Shown here: piece by piece, positions 1 to 8,050 of the stretch
Position numbering within the stretch: the stretch's first letter is position 1
Layout of the letters: every line of letters begins with the position of its first letter
Assembly (NCBI RefSeq): GCF_009849585.1
Contig: NZ_VCRN01000003.1
Span: 124,001 to 188,000 of the forward strand
Reading direction: 5' to 3'
From: Bacillus sp. ZZV12-4809
GTDB taxonomy: Bacteria > Bacillota > Bacilli > Bacillales > Cytobacillaceae
Length of the DNA: 64,000 nt
Translations under genes and position numbers: made by a program
The notes under the pieces: model-generated
Database searches by the model: none
Told to the model about the DNA's origin: nothing
What the model saw: the letters and a program-made list of their open reading frames with translations, nothing else

Positions 1-822
1 CGGGCTATTGCTTCAGTCAGGAATGTGACATTGCAGGAGCACAGTCCCATCCATGCAGCAGGACCTGTAATAGAACCGGGAAATTGGGAGAAGTATGATC
101 CCTTTCTGCTGATGATGGAAGATAAATTTCAAAAAGGAGCGTTTGACGTTCATCCCCATCGCGGAATTGAGACAGTCACTTATGTTATTAAAGGAGCCAT
201 TGAGCACTATGACAGTCATTCCGGTGAGGGCGGTGTATTAGGGCCAGGAGATGTCCAATGGATGACAGCTGGCAGCGGGGTTGTTCACAATGAAGTGCCG
301 TCAGAAGGAATAACTGCCCATTCGCTGCAGCTGTGGATCAATCTTCCGCGGGAGAAGAAAATGACTTCACCAAGATATCAAAACCTCAAAGGCAGTGACG
401 TACCTGTCTGGGAGGAAGAGGGTGCTGTTATTAAGGTCTTCTCTGGTTCCTCCAAGGGTGTTGTATCTCCAACCTTAAATCATGTGCCTGTCACAATGGT
501 TGAAGTAAGGATAGAAAAAGGCGCTAAAGTTTCACTGGACCTGCCTGGGAGCTACAAAGGCTTTATTTATATTATAGAGGGCAGCGGGATTTTTGGGGAA
601 AATGGTGTTCAAGGGGCCAATAGCCAGGTCCTTGAATTGGAACATGGCGGAAACGGTGAAAGTGAAATAGCCGTTAAAGCCGAAGAGCCTATGCGGTTTC
701 TGCTGTATGCAGGCGATCCGGTCAAAGAGCAGGTTGTGGCACGTGGACCGTTTGTTATGAATACAGAAGAAGAAATACGGACCGCTTATAGAGAATATAT
801 GAATGGGACCTTTCTAAAATAA
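1..822 (+). CDS. Pirin family protein (5' end outside the window)
   Basis: The frame is open from the first base of the window, so the true start probably lies upstream; a GTG at 25 is in frame but has no ribosome binding site and would remove conserved sequence. Pirins are bicupin proteins that bind a metal, and some members have quercetinase activity. The first cupin shows HPHRGIET followed by a glycine-rich turn and the VQWMTAGSGVVHNE block, which supplies the metal-binding histidines and glutamate. The second, C-terminal half carries the less conserved cupin (FIYIIEGSG, then RFLLYAGDP). The substrate cannot be read from the sequence. A weak hairpin terminator follows the stop codon. Confidence 0.88.
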   Translation, partial: RAIASVRNVTLQEHSPIHAAGPVIEPGNWEKYDPFLLMMEDKFQKGAFDVHPHRGIETVTYVIKGAIEHYDSHSGEGGVLGPGDVQWMTAGSGVVHNEVPSEGITAHSLQLWINLPREKKMTSPRYQNLKGSDVPVWEEEGAVIKVFSGSSKGVVSPTLNHVPVTMVEVRIEKGAKVSLDLPGSYKGFIYIIEGSGIFGENGVQGANSQVLELEHGGNGESEIAVKAEEPMRFLLYAGDPVKEQVVARGPFVMNTEEEIRTAYREYMNGTFLK

Positions 823-834
823 GATACGGGTGAG

Positions 835-859
835 GAGCAGTCTATGGCTGCTCTTATTT
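835..859 (+). terminator. Rho-independent terminator after pirin
   Basis: GAGCAG and CTGCTC form a six-base stem with a seven-base loop, followed by TTATTT. The stem is short, so it is probably leaky. Confidence 0.5.
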
Positions 860-883
860 CTTGATATAAATGCAGACATTCTG

Positions 884-910
884 CCTGGTAATCTAGTATA
901 AATTACCAGG
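884..910. promoter_or_regulatory. Perfect inverted repeat upstream of the glycosyltransferase gene
   Basis: CCTGGTAAT and ATTACCAGG are perfect 9-base arms around a 9-base AT-rich centre, 60 bases before the start of the glycosyltransferase gene. No T-run follows, so an operator is more likely than a terminator. The binding protein is unknown. Confidence 0.4.
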
Positions 911-970
911 TTACTTCACTACAATAATCATATATTTTTAAATTAACTATATTATTTTGAAGGTGAGCCA

Positions 971-2323
971 ATGCAGCCAAGTCTAACACCCATCAAGCCG
1001 ATAGCAAGGCGTGAGAGAAAGAAGTTATATGTCTCTATTAATAAAAAGTTTGTATTCAGTCACCTCGTTTCAGCACTTTGGATGGTTTTTTCTATTTATC
1101 TATCATTGCCTTGGCTGAAGGATTTATCAGAAATAGTCACTCTCCCGATCAGCATTTTTATTATTGGCGGTATTGCTTATGTACCGGGCTATATGAATGC
1201 CTTTATGGTAATGAGCCTGCTTTTGGACAGGCAGCCATCTTTTAAAAATGCTGATCCTGATAAGGAAGTGACAATGCTTATAGCTGCCTTCAATGAAGAG
1301 AAAACAATCTTTCAAACGTTAAGCTATGTGGCAAGTCAGGATTATCATGGGAAAATTAAGGTCATCGTTATAAATAATGGTTCTGCTGACCATACTCACC
1401 GTGAAGTAGAAAGAGCTCAAAGGGAGCTTAATCTTACGATTGATATTTTGAATGAACCTAAGGCCGGAAAATTCAATGCATTAAATAGAGGTCTTGAGCA
1501 TGTGACAACAGAATATGTAATCACACTGGATGCAGATACACTGCTGCATCCTTCAGCAGTCCGCTTTTTAGTATCACGCATGGAAAGCAGTCCCGAAGAG
1601 GTAGGCGCGGTGGCAGGCTCCATGCTTGTACGTAATAGCCGGGAAAACCTCCTGACTAAAACACAAGAGTGGGACTATTACCTGGGAATCGCATCAATAA
1701 AAAGACTGCAGGGGTTATATCAGGGAACACTGGTTGCTCAAGGGGCTTTCAGTTTATACAAAGCTGACTCAGTCCGTCAGGTAAATGGCTGGCCTGATGC
1801 CATTGGCGAAGATATTGTATTAACTTGGAGGCTGCTGCAAATAGAATGGAAGGTATATTTTGAACCGCTGGCTGTTGCTTTTACCGAGGTTCCTTCTTCT
1901 TTATCTCACTTTGCCAAGCAAAGATCGAGGTGGGCAAGGGGAATGATAGAAGGACTGAATGAAATCAAGCCATGGAAACAGCCTCAAATCTACACAAAAT
2001 ATTTAACAGGGGTTAATCTGATAATGCCGTATTTAGATATGGTTTATACATTCTTCTGGATTCCGGGATTAATTCTTGCGTTCTTCGGTTATTTCTGGAT
2101 TGTTGGCCCAACGACCTTGTTTGTGCTGCCGCTTACGATTTTAAGCTACGGTATTTTATATTTGTATCAAAAGCATTATGTGTTTAAAAATTTGAATCTG
2201 AAAGTCAGAAAAAATGTATTAGGATTTTTTACATTCATCCTTTTCTATCAAATGATCATGTCACCCATATCGGTCTTTGGATACATACAGGAGTTATTTA
2301 AATTAAAGCGTGTCTGGCAATGA
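971..2323 (+). CDS. Membrane glycosyltransferase family 2
   Basis: A 450-residue processive-type GT2 protein, resembling poly-N-acetylglucosamine or hyaluronan synthases. Two membrane segments (about residues 28-50 and 58-82) precede the catalytic domain. That domain shows AAFNEEKT, NNGSADHT, the LDADT metal-binding motif, GEDIVLT (acceptor-site ED) and QRSRWARG (the Q/RxxRW product motif). Two or three membrane helices close the C-terminus. These motifs indicate polymerisation of a beta-linked sugar at the cytoplasmic membrane from a nucleotide sugar, but donor and polymer are not readable. It starts at ATG with GAAGGTGAG eight bases ahead. It stands alone: no deacetylase or export partner is adjacent, unlike ica-type operons. 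Confidence 0.85.
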   Translation: MQPSLTPIKPIARRERKKLYVSINKKFVFSHLVSALWMVFSIYLSLPWLKDLSEIVTLPISIFIIGGIAYVPGYMNAFMVMSLLLDRQPSFKNADPDKEVTMLIAAFNEEKTIFQTLSYVASQDYHGKIKVIVINNGSADHTHREVERAQRELNLTIDILNEPKAGKFNALNRGLEHVTTEYVITLDADTLLHPSAVRFLVSRMESSPEEVGAVAGSMLVRNSRENLLTKTQEWDYYLGIASIKRLQGLYQGTLVAQGAFSLYKADSVRQVNGWPDAIGEDIVLTWRLLQIEWKVYFEPLAVAFTEVPSSLSHFAKQRSRWARGMIEGLNEIKPWKQPQIYTKYLTGVNLIMPYLDMVYTFFWIPGLILAFFGYFWIVGPTTLFVLPLTILSYGILYLYQKHYVFKNLNLKVRKNVLGFFTFILFYQMIMSPISVFGYIQELFKLKRVWQ

Positions 2324-2356
2324 ACCTTCGCCCTGATTAAAGGAGAAGGTTTTTAA
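2323..2356 (+). terminator. Terminator after the GT2 gene
   Basis: AACCTTC pairs with GAAGGTT across a 15-base loop and is followed by TTTAATTT, directly behind the stop codon. Confidence 0.6.
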
Positions 2357-2456
2357 TTTATATATGCACATTTTCCTCAATCCCTCTTATAATATGGAAG
2401 AAAAAACAATCGAATAGTCCTTTTTTATTGCTTTTGGTTTGGGTTGAAGATAAAAT

Positions 2457-2472
2457 GTTTACCAAAGTAAAC
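2457..2472. promoter_or_regulatory. Palindromic operator candidate upstream of the ZIP transporter
   Basis: GTTTAC-CAAA-GTAAAC is a perfect inverted repeat about 100 bases ahead of a ZIP-family metal transporter gene. Metal uptake genes of Bacillus are commonly controlled by MntR, Zur or Fur. The half-site does not match the Fur or Zur consensus well, so the regulator is left open. Confidence 0.4.
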
Positions 2473-2571
2473 TTTTTAAGTTAGGCGCATATACTTATTG
2501 ATATATATTTTTTTTATGCAAAAGTTGCCCTGGAGAAACTTTTTGGCAATAGAGAAAAAGGAGAGAGTGAA

Positions 2572-3381
2572 ATGTCGCAGGAAGTATTATTTGCATTGGG
2601 TCTTACTTTGTTTGCAGGCTTAGCGACAGGTATTGGCAGTTTAATGGCTTTCTTTACTTCTAGAACGAATACGAAGTTTTTATCATTGGCACTTGGCTTT
2701 TCCGCAGGTGTAATGATTTATGTCTCCATGATAGAAATCTTTGTAAAAGCCAAAGATGCGCTTGTAGGAGCATTAGGGGAAGTTAGCGGCAACTGGGCAA
2801 CTGTCGGAGGTTTTTTTGGAGGGATCCTTCTTATAGCATTAATTGACCGGTTTATACCTAAAAAGGATAATCCCCATGAAGTAAGAACAGTAGAAGAAAT
2901 GAATGATTCCGGCAATGCCGTCCAGGACCCGGCACTCTTGAAAATGGGGACGTTTGCGGCATTGGCGATAGCGATTCATAATTTCCCTGAAGGAATTGCA
3001 ACGTTTACTTCTGCACTCCAGGATCCTTCGCTTGGCATCGCCATTGCGGCGGCCATTGCCATTCATAACATACCAGAGGGAATTGCGGTTTCAGTTCCTG
3101 TCTATTATGCCACAGGAAGCAAGAAGAAGGCTTTTAAGCTCTCATTTTTATCAGGACTGTCAGAGCCTATTGGTGCAGTAGTAGCTTACTTGATCTTAAT
3201 GCCATATTTAAATGATGTCATGTTTGGTGTCATTTTTGCTGCAGTTGCCGGGATCATGGTATTCATTTCTCTTGATGAATTATTGCCGGCTGCCAAGAAG
3301 TATGATGAGGCCCATACCTCCATTTATGGGCTTGTGGCAGGGATGGCTGTCATGGCGCTCAGTCTGCTGCTGTTCATATAA
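2572..3381 (+). CDS. zupT: ZIP family divalent metal transporter (ZupT-like)
   Basis: A 269-residue membrane protein with about eight hydrophobic segments. The two signature helices of the ZIP family are present: [10 protein letters not shown] (near residue 137) and [10 protein letters not shown] (near residue 163). Their histidines and glutamates form the binuclear metal site. Bacterial ZupT proteins import zinc, iron, manganese or cobalt across the cytoplasmic membrane. The N-terminal part carries the [10 protein letters not shown] helix, and the C-terminal [13 protein letters not shown] helix is also typical. GGAGAGAG stands nine bases before the ATG. An inverted repeat upstream suggests metal-responsive control. 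Monocistronic: a strong terminator follows. Confidence 0.9.
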   Translation: MSQEVLFALGLTLFAGLATGIGSLMAFFTSRTNTKFLSLALGFSAGVMIYVSMIEIFVKAKDALVGALGEVSGNWATVGGFFGGILLIALIDRFIPKKDNPHEVRTVEEMNDSGNAVQDPALLKMGTFAALAIAIHNFPEGIATFTSALQDPSLGIAIAAAIAIHNIPEGIAVSVPVYYATGSKKKAFKLSFLSGLSEPIGAVVAYLILMPYLNDVMFGVIFAAVAGIMVFISLDELLPAAKKYDEAHTSIYGLVAGMAVMALSLLLFI

Positions 3382-3383
3382 CA

Positions 3384-3428
3384 AAAAAAGCAGTCCCGCA
3401 CAGCAGTGTGTGCAGGGACTGCTTTTTT
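3384..3428. terminator. Bidirectional terminator between zupT and yitT-like genes
   Basis: AAAAAAGCAGTCCC pairs with GGGACTGCTTTTTT, giving U-tracts in both directions between convergent genes. Confidence 0.85.
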
Positions 3429-4293
3429 AGTGCGCAGTGCCTTTTTCAAAATTACTGCCGCTGACATCGGCAATATTTTCAATTGCCACTAATGCTCCAG
3501 GATCAATCTCTTCCACAATGGAACGGAGCGTTGACAATTCAATCCGTGTTACGATTGTATAAATAATCTTTTTGGGCTCTCCAGAAAAAACACCCTGTCC
3601 CTGAATATAGGTCATTCCGCGCCCCAATTGCTTTTGGAGTTCGGCAGAGATTTCTTCAGGCACATCAGAAATGATTGTAACCGACTTCAGCTCTTCCATA
3701 CCTTCCACAACGATATCAATCATTTTGTAAGCAATATAATAGGTGATAATGGAGTACATGGCTGTTTCCCAGCTGAACACGAGGAAAGCTGCAAGAATAA
3801 AGATAAATACGTTGACAATCATGATAAATTGGCCAACAGATACCGGACGTTTCTTGCTGACCAGGATGGCGATAATCTCTGATCCATCCAAAGCTCCGCC
3901 AGTTCTGATCACAAGGCCAACCCCTGTTCCAAGAATCACTGCTCCAATGATGGTTGCCAGAAATAAATCATTTGTAATAGGCTCAAAATGATGGAGATAT
4001 GCGGTACTTGCGGATAATACAATAACACCGAATAAGGTATGTATCGTGAATTTCATTCCTATCTTGCGGTAGCCAATATAAAGAAATGGCAGGTTTAGAA
4101 TAATTAAGAATATACTCATGGTTTTCCCGGTCAGCTCTGCAGCAATTATGGATAGACCGATTATCCCGCCATCAAGAATGCTGTTGGGAACGAGGAAAAG
4201 CTCAAGTCCTGCTGCTGCAATCATCGCACCTATTGTGATCATGATGAGCTGTTTTACCTCTTTTATTACCCGTTTTTTCTTTGTCATTGCCAT
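3427..4293 (-). CDS. YitT family membrane protein (DUF161 + DUF2179)
   Basis: A 288-residue protein with five to six hydrophobic segments in the first 200 residues (YitT_membrane), followed by a cytoplasmic DUF2179 domain of about 80 residues (from SVTIISDVPEEI). The motif GGAxDGSEI (here GGALDGSEI) is typical of the family. Bacilli carry several paralogues and no transport substrate is firmly established. The start is ATG with GAGGGG upstream. It converges on the metal transporter gene, with a shared bidirectional terminator. Confidence 0.85.
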   Translation of the reverse strand: MAMTKKKRVIKEVKQLIMITIGAMIAAAGLELFLVPNSILDGGIIGLSIIAAELTGKTMSIFLIILNLPFLYIGYRKIGMKFTIHTLFGVIVLSASTAYLHHFEPITNDLFLATIIGAVILGTGVGLVIRTGGALDGSEIIAILVSKKRPVSVGQFIMIVNVFIFILAAFLVFSWETAMYSIITYYIAYKMIDIVVEGMEELKSVTIISDVPEEISAELQKQLGRGMTYIQGQGVFSGEPKKIIYTIVTRIELSTLRSIVEEIDPGALVAIENIADVSGSNFEKGTAH

Positions 4294-4442
4294 ATAATCA
4301 TGCCCCTCATTTTAAAATACTTACATATTATAGCACTTATCAGGGTGAATTTTTAAGTGAGAAATACTTTGGCTTTAAAAGAGGGAATTAAAGTACATAT
4401 ATTGAATGTATTGAAGCGGAAACGGCGAGGGAAGGTGATTAT

Positions 4443-4976
4443 TTGAAAAGAATAATGGTGATGGGGGCATCGGCAGGCGCAGGGAAATCAACCTTCGCCA
4501 GAAAACTGGGTAAGAAAACAGGCATAGAGGTTTATCATCTGGATGTTTTATATTGGAAGCCCGGCTGGGTGGAAAGCGGACTTCAGGAATTTTCGGATGC
4601 ACAGCATGAAATAGTGAAAAGAAGGCAGTGGATTATGGAAGGTAATTATACCAGCACTTTGGAAATCAGGGCAGCTGCATGCGATTCAGTCATTTATCTT
4701 GACCTTCCCCTGTATATTTGTCTGTACAGAGTAGTAAAAAGGTGGCTGATCAACCTGGGCAAAACAAGGCCAGATATGGCAGCCGGGTGCAGGGAAAAGC
4801 TGGACTGGAAGTTTATTAAATTCATTGTGACTACATATAAGCGCCGCAAAAAAGAAATGGCTGAAAGGCTCTCTCAATTTAAAACAGAAGGGAAAAAGGT
4901 TATAGTACTGAAAAACACTAGGGATATTGATTCTTTCCTGAATAATTTAGATGGCAGGACTGATAAAGCTTTATAA
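4443..4976 (+). CDS. P-loop nucleotide kinase-like protein (FlaR / adenylate-kinase-like)
   Basis: A 177-residue P-loop protein. The Walker A motif GASAGAGKST lies at residues 8-17, followed by YHLDVLYWKPGW. This layout belongs to the DNA topology modulation protein FlaR/AAA_17 group of adenylate-kinase-like proteins. EGNYTSTLEIR and a basic lid (KRRKKEMAERL) fit a small phosphotransferase. The substrate is unknown. The start is TTG at 4443, with GGAAGGTGATT directly upstream. No in-frame ATG lies nearby. Confidence 0.75.
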   Translation: MKRIMVMGASAGAGKSTFARKLGKKTGIEVYHLDVLYWKPGWVESGLQEFSDAQHEIVKRRQWIMEGNYTSTLEIRAAACDSVIYLDLPLYICLYRVVKRWLINLGKTRPDMAAGCREKLDWKFIKFIVTTYKRRKKEMAERLSQFKTEGKKVIVLKNTRDIDSFLNNLDGRTDKAL

Positions 4977-5007
4977 AAACCCCTGCACTATGGCAGGGGC
5001 TATTTTT
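4975..5007. terminator. Bidirectional terminator
   Basis: CCCCTGC-ACTATG-GCAGGGG hairpin with A/T runs on both sides, between convergent genes. Confidence 0.75.
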
Positions 5008-7048
5008 AACTGATTTTTGAAACATTCACCCGACCTGAAAAGAACACGGCACCGCCGCCCATATCGGAAAGCCGGTCGGAGGTCAGTGAATTGACGAGAT
5101 ATTTGCTTCCGGGGATATCTGCCCATATTCCCTGTGAAACTACTGTACCAGGAAGGACAAGCTCTCCAACTGCCGCTTTCAATTCACATTCCCCGCGCTC
5201 ATTCCAAATGCGGACGATATCTCCATCCTCGATTCCGGCATCCTTCGCATCCTTGCTATTCAAGTGAAGACGGGGCTCTTTCTCCATGCCTGCATGTTTT
5301 TCATTATTTGAAAAGGTTGAATTCAAAAAGTTATGATTGGGTGCAGGAACAAATAGAAACGGGAAATTGCCGTCTTCCTTCAGCGGTATATAGGTAGGCA
5401 GAGGAGGATAACCGTCATCTTTCATTCTCTGCGAATATAATTCAATTTTTCCGCTTGGCGTCGGCAGCCTGCCGGGAAACAGCGGTTTTACCGCAGCCTT
5501 GATAAACTTGTCTCGCTTCAGGGATTCAGCATTGATCTCCTCAATGAAGGGGTTAGCCGGAAAATTTAATGCGGCATCCATCATTTCTTCTTCCGTTTCA
5601 TAAAATACGTCATCATGAAAGCCCATCCCTTCTGCAAGAAGCCGAAACACTTCGACATTTGACTTTGATTCACCGTATGGTTCAATGACTGGCTCTTGAA
5701 TCTGCATATAGTGATGCCAATAGGATGAATAAATGTCCTTATTCTCAAATGAGGAAGCGGCCGGAAGCACAATGTCAGCATATTTGGCCGTTTCGGTTAA
5801 GAACAGATCATGCACGACAAGGAACAAATCCTTTCTTTGCAGCCCTTTCCTGACTTTATTCCCTTCCGGTGCAACAACAGCAGGGTTGGTTCCATACACA
5901 TACATAGATTTAATCGGCTGGTCCTGTTCAAGCAGTGCAGAACTGATCCGGTTCATATTAATAGTTAGTGTATTCTTCTTTTGCAGGAGATCAGGCCTTT
6001 GCAGGGCTCCGGTGTTAAAAGCCAGATACCCGGAGTTTCCCTTGATGGCACCGCCGCCCTTTAGGAGCCATTGTCCTGTTAGGGCAGGAAGACATGAAAT
6101 GGTGCGGATGCACATTCCTCCATTGTCATGATGCTGCGGCCCGTTGCCGATCCGGATAAAAGCTGGGGAAGTCTCTCCGTACATACGGGCTAATTTGATA
6201 ATGTCCTCTTTTGGGACACCTGTTAAACGTGTTGCTGTTTCAGGGTCATACTCCTTCACATGTTCACGAAGTGCCTCATGGCCAACAGTAAACTCCTTCA
6301 GAAACGCCTCATCCACTAAATTTTCCGCAAACAGGACATGCATAATGCTAAGTGCAAGAGCAGTGTCTGTGCCGGGTGTAATGGGGATAAACCAGTCGGC
6401 CATTTTCCCCGTCTGGTTTTTATGAACGTCAATAACCACGATTTTTGCACCGTTTTTTCTTGCCGTTTGAGCAAGAATCATTTGATGCATGTTCGTGCTG
6501 ACTGCATTAATGCCCCATAGAATAATGAGCTTTGAATGGATGGTATCTTCTGGATCAATTCCAAAGCTTCCTCCCATGGTGTACGAATATCCTGCTGTAC
6601 CGGCAGATTGGCAAATGGTTCTGTCAAGCTGGGCTGCTCCGAGTTTATGGAAGAAACGGCGGTCCATACCTTCAGCGTTTAATCTGCCCATGTTTCCATA
6701 GAAGCTGTATGGCAGAATGCTTTCAGGCCCATTTTCAGCAATTAGCTCCTTCCATTTGGAGGTAATCGTGTCTATGGCTTCTTTCCACCCAATTCGTACA
6801 AAATGACCTTCACCTTTGGTGCCGGCACGTTTCATAGGATATTTAAGGCGATTTCTGTCATATATCCTTGAAGGCATGTTGCGGACCTTATTGCAAATAT
6901 TCCCCTGTGTGACGGGATGATTGGGATCCCCTTCAATTTTTACGATTTTTCCATCTTTTTTATGTACCAGAAGGCCGCATTGATCCGGACAATCCAGGGA
7001 GCAAACAGATGGAAAAACTCCATTTAAGGTACTGCTGTAAGAGTTCAT
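5006..7048 (-). CDS. Molybdopterin-dependent oxidoreductase (YyaE-like)
   Basis: A 680-residue protein of the DMSO reductase superfamily. The N-terminus has CSLDCPDQC and a further cysteine (NICNK), a 4Fe-4S binding set. The molybdopterin oxidoreductase domain follows (GxxAVSTNMHQM, FIRIGNGPQHHDNGG), and a C-terminal molydopterin-dinucleotide-binding beta-barrel closes it (HLNSKDAKDAGIEDGD). It probably catalyses an oxygen-atom or hydride transfer with bis-MGD cofactor; the substrate is unknown. There is no Tat signal, so it should be cytoplasmic. I chose ATG 7048 because GAGGAAGGGG lies about 10 bases upstream; an in-frame start at 7084 has no ribosome binding site. No electron-transfer partner or molybdenum cofactor gene is adjacent. 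Confidence 0.85.
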   Translation of the reverse strand: MNSYSSTLNGVFPSVCSLDCPDQCGLLVHKKDGKIVKIEGDPNHPVTQGNICNKVRNMPSRIYDRNRLKYPMKRAGTKGEGHFVRIGWKEAIDTITSKWKELIAENGPESILPYSFYGNMGRLNAEGMDRRFFHKLGAAQLDRTICQSAGTAGYSYTMGGSFGIDPEDTIHSKLIILWGINAVSTNMHQMILAQTARKNGAKIVVIDVHKNQTGKMADWFIPITPGTDTALALSIMHVLFAENLVDEAFLKEFTVGHEALREHVKEYDPETATRLTGVPKEDIIKLARMYGETSPAFIRIGNGPQHHDNGGMCIRTISCLPALTGQWLLKGGGAIKGNSGYLAFNTGALQRPDLLQKKNTLTINMNRISSALLEQDQPIKSMYVYGTNPAVVAPEGNKVRKGLQRKDLFLVVHDLFLTETAKYADIVLPAASSFENKDIYSSYWHHYMQIQEPVIEPYGESKSNVEVFRLLAEGMGFHDDVFYETEEEMMDAALNFPANPFIEEINAESLKRDKFIKAAVKPLFPGRLPTPSGKIELYSQRMKDDGYPPLPTYIPLKEDGNFPFLFVPAPNHNFLNSTFSNNEKHAGMEKEPRLHLNSKDAKDAGIEDGDIVRIWNERGECELKAAVGELVLPGTVVSQGIWADIPGSKYLVNSLTSDRLSDMGGGAVFFSGRVNVSKIS

Positions 7049-7242
7049 AACCAAAATACCCCTTCCTCTAAGTAATTTGATCATACCATAAAATTCAGAT
7101 TATTTGATTGATGTCCAGGAGGAGCATGGGGATTTCTAATATGAAACATCAGACCTCATATTTGGAACTTTGCCTTGAAAAAACTTTTGTAAAATTGGTT
7201 CTATAGATTTTTTAGTTCAGAAAAAACTGAGCAGGTGAATAG

Positions 7243-7923
7243 ATGGTAATGAAAATAGCGATAATAGATGATCATAAGCTTTACAGAGAAGGCATCAAAC
7301 GAATTCTGGAAATGGAAGAGGGCATTGAAGTAGTTGCCGAAGGGGAAGATGGCCGTGATGCTCTTAAAATTGATAAAGCTTTTAAGCCGGATGTAATGAT
7401 TATGGATATCGATATGCCTAATATGAATGGCATCAAGGCTACGGATAAGCTGAATGAGAACAAAACGAAAAGCAAGGTCATTATTTTATCTTTTTATGAT
7501 GATGAAAATTATGTCACCCGGGTTCTGCAGAACGGCGCCGCCGGATACCTAATCAAAGATATTGGTGCTAAAGGGCTGGTCGAGGCAGTCAGGGTTGTTG
7601 CGGAAGGCGGCAGTTATCTGGATCCGAAGGTTACGAAAAATATCATTAAGGAATATAGAAGGCTGACAGAATTTAATTCAGCCAGCAATCATGTTTCAAG
7701 TCAAAGCTATCAGCGGCCGCTCCATATATTGACAAGGCGCGAATGTGAGGTGCTGCAGCTTCTGGCGGACGGGAATAGCAATACTGATATCAGCAAGGTG
7801 CTTTTTATTAGCGATAAAACGGTAAAAAACCATGTCAGCAGCATTTTAAGAAAGATTAAGGTCAATGATCGGACACAGGCCGTACTCAAGGCGATTAAAA
7901 GAGGCTGGGTCAATATCGGATAG
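7243..7923 (+). CDS. Orphan DegU-like response regulator (NarL/FixJ family)
   Basis: 226 residues. The receiver domain has the acidic pair at D9-D10, the phospho-acceptor D55 in MDIDMPN and the switch lysine in YLIKD. The LuxR-type HTH (about 160-220) begins [20 protein letters not shown], then [13 protein letters not shown]. From memory, both blocks and the linker resemble B. subtilis DegU closely, more than they resemble other NarL-family regulators. No DegS-type kinase is adjacent, so this is a paralogue that either uses a remote kinase or works without phosphorylation. It starts at ATG 7243 with AGCAGGTG upstream; the second ATG, two codons in, is an alternative. It is followed by an AtxA/Mga-like regulator on the same strand after a terminator. 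Confidence 0.85.
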   Translation: MVMKIAIIDDHKLYREGIKRILEMEEGIEVVAEGEDGRDALKIDKAFKPDVMIMDIDMPNMNGIKATDKLNENKTKSKVIILSFYDDENYVTRVLQNGAAGYLIKDIGAKGLVEAVRVVAEGGSYLDPKVTKNIIKEYRRLTEFNSASNHVSSQSYQRPLHILTRRECEVLQLLADGNSNTDISKVLFISDKTVKNHVSSILRKIKVNDRTQAVLKAIKRGWVNIG

Positions 7924-7949
7924 ATTTCACTATTGTACTGTTTTTTAAA

Positions 7950-7976
7950 GGCATGTTCACCGGAGCATGTCTTTTT
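7950..7976 (+). terminator. Terminator after the DegU-like gene
   Basis: GGCATGTTC pairs with GAGCATGTC (two G-T wobbles) around ACCG, followed by TTTTT. Confidence 0.65.
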
Positions 7977-8050
7977 GTGCTTGGGGATGAGTAAGTCTCG
8001 GCAGTAAAAGAAATGATAAATTGGAAGAGCCTGAAAAGATAGGTGATAAT

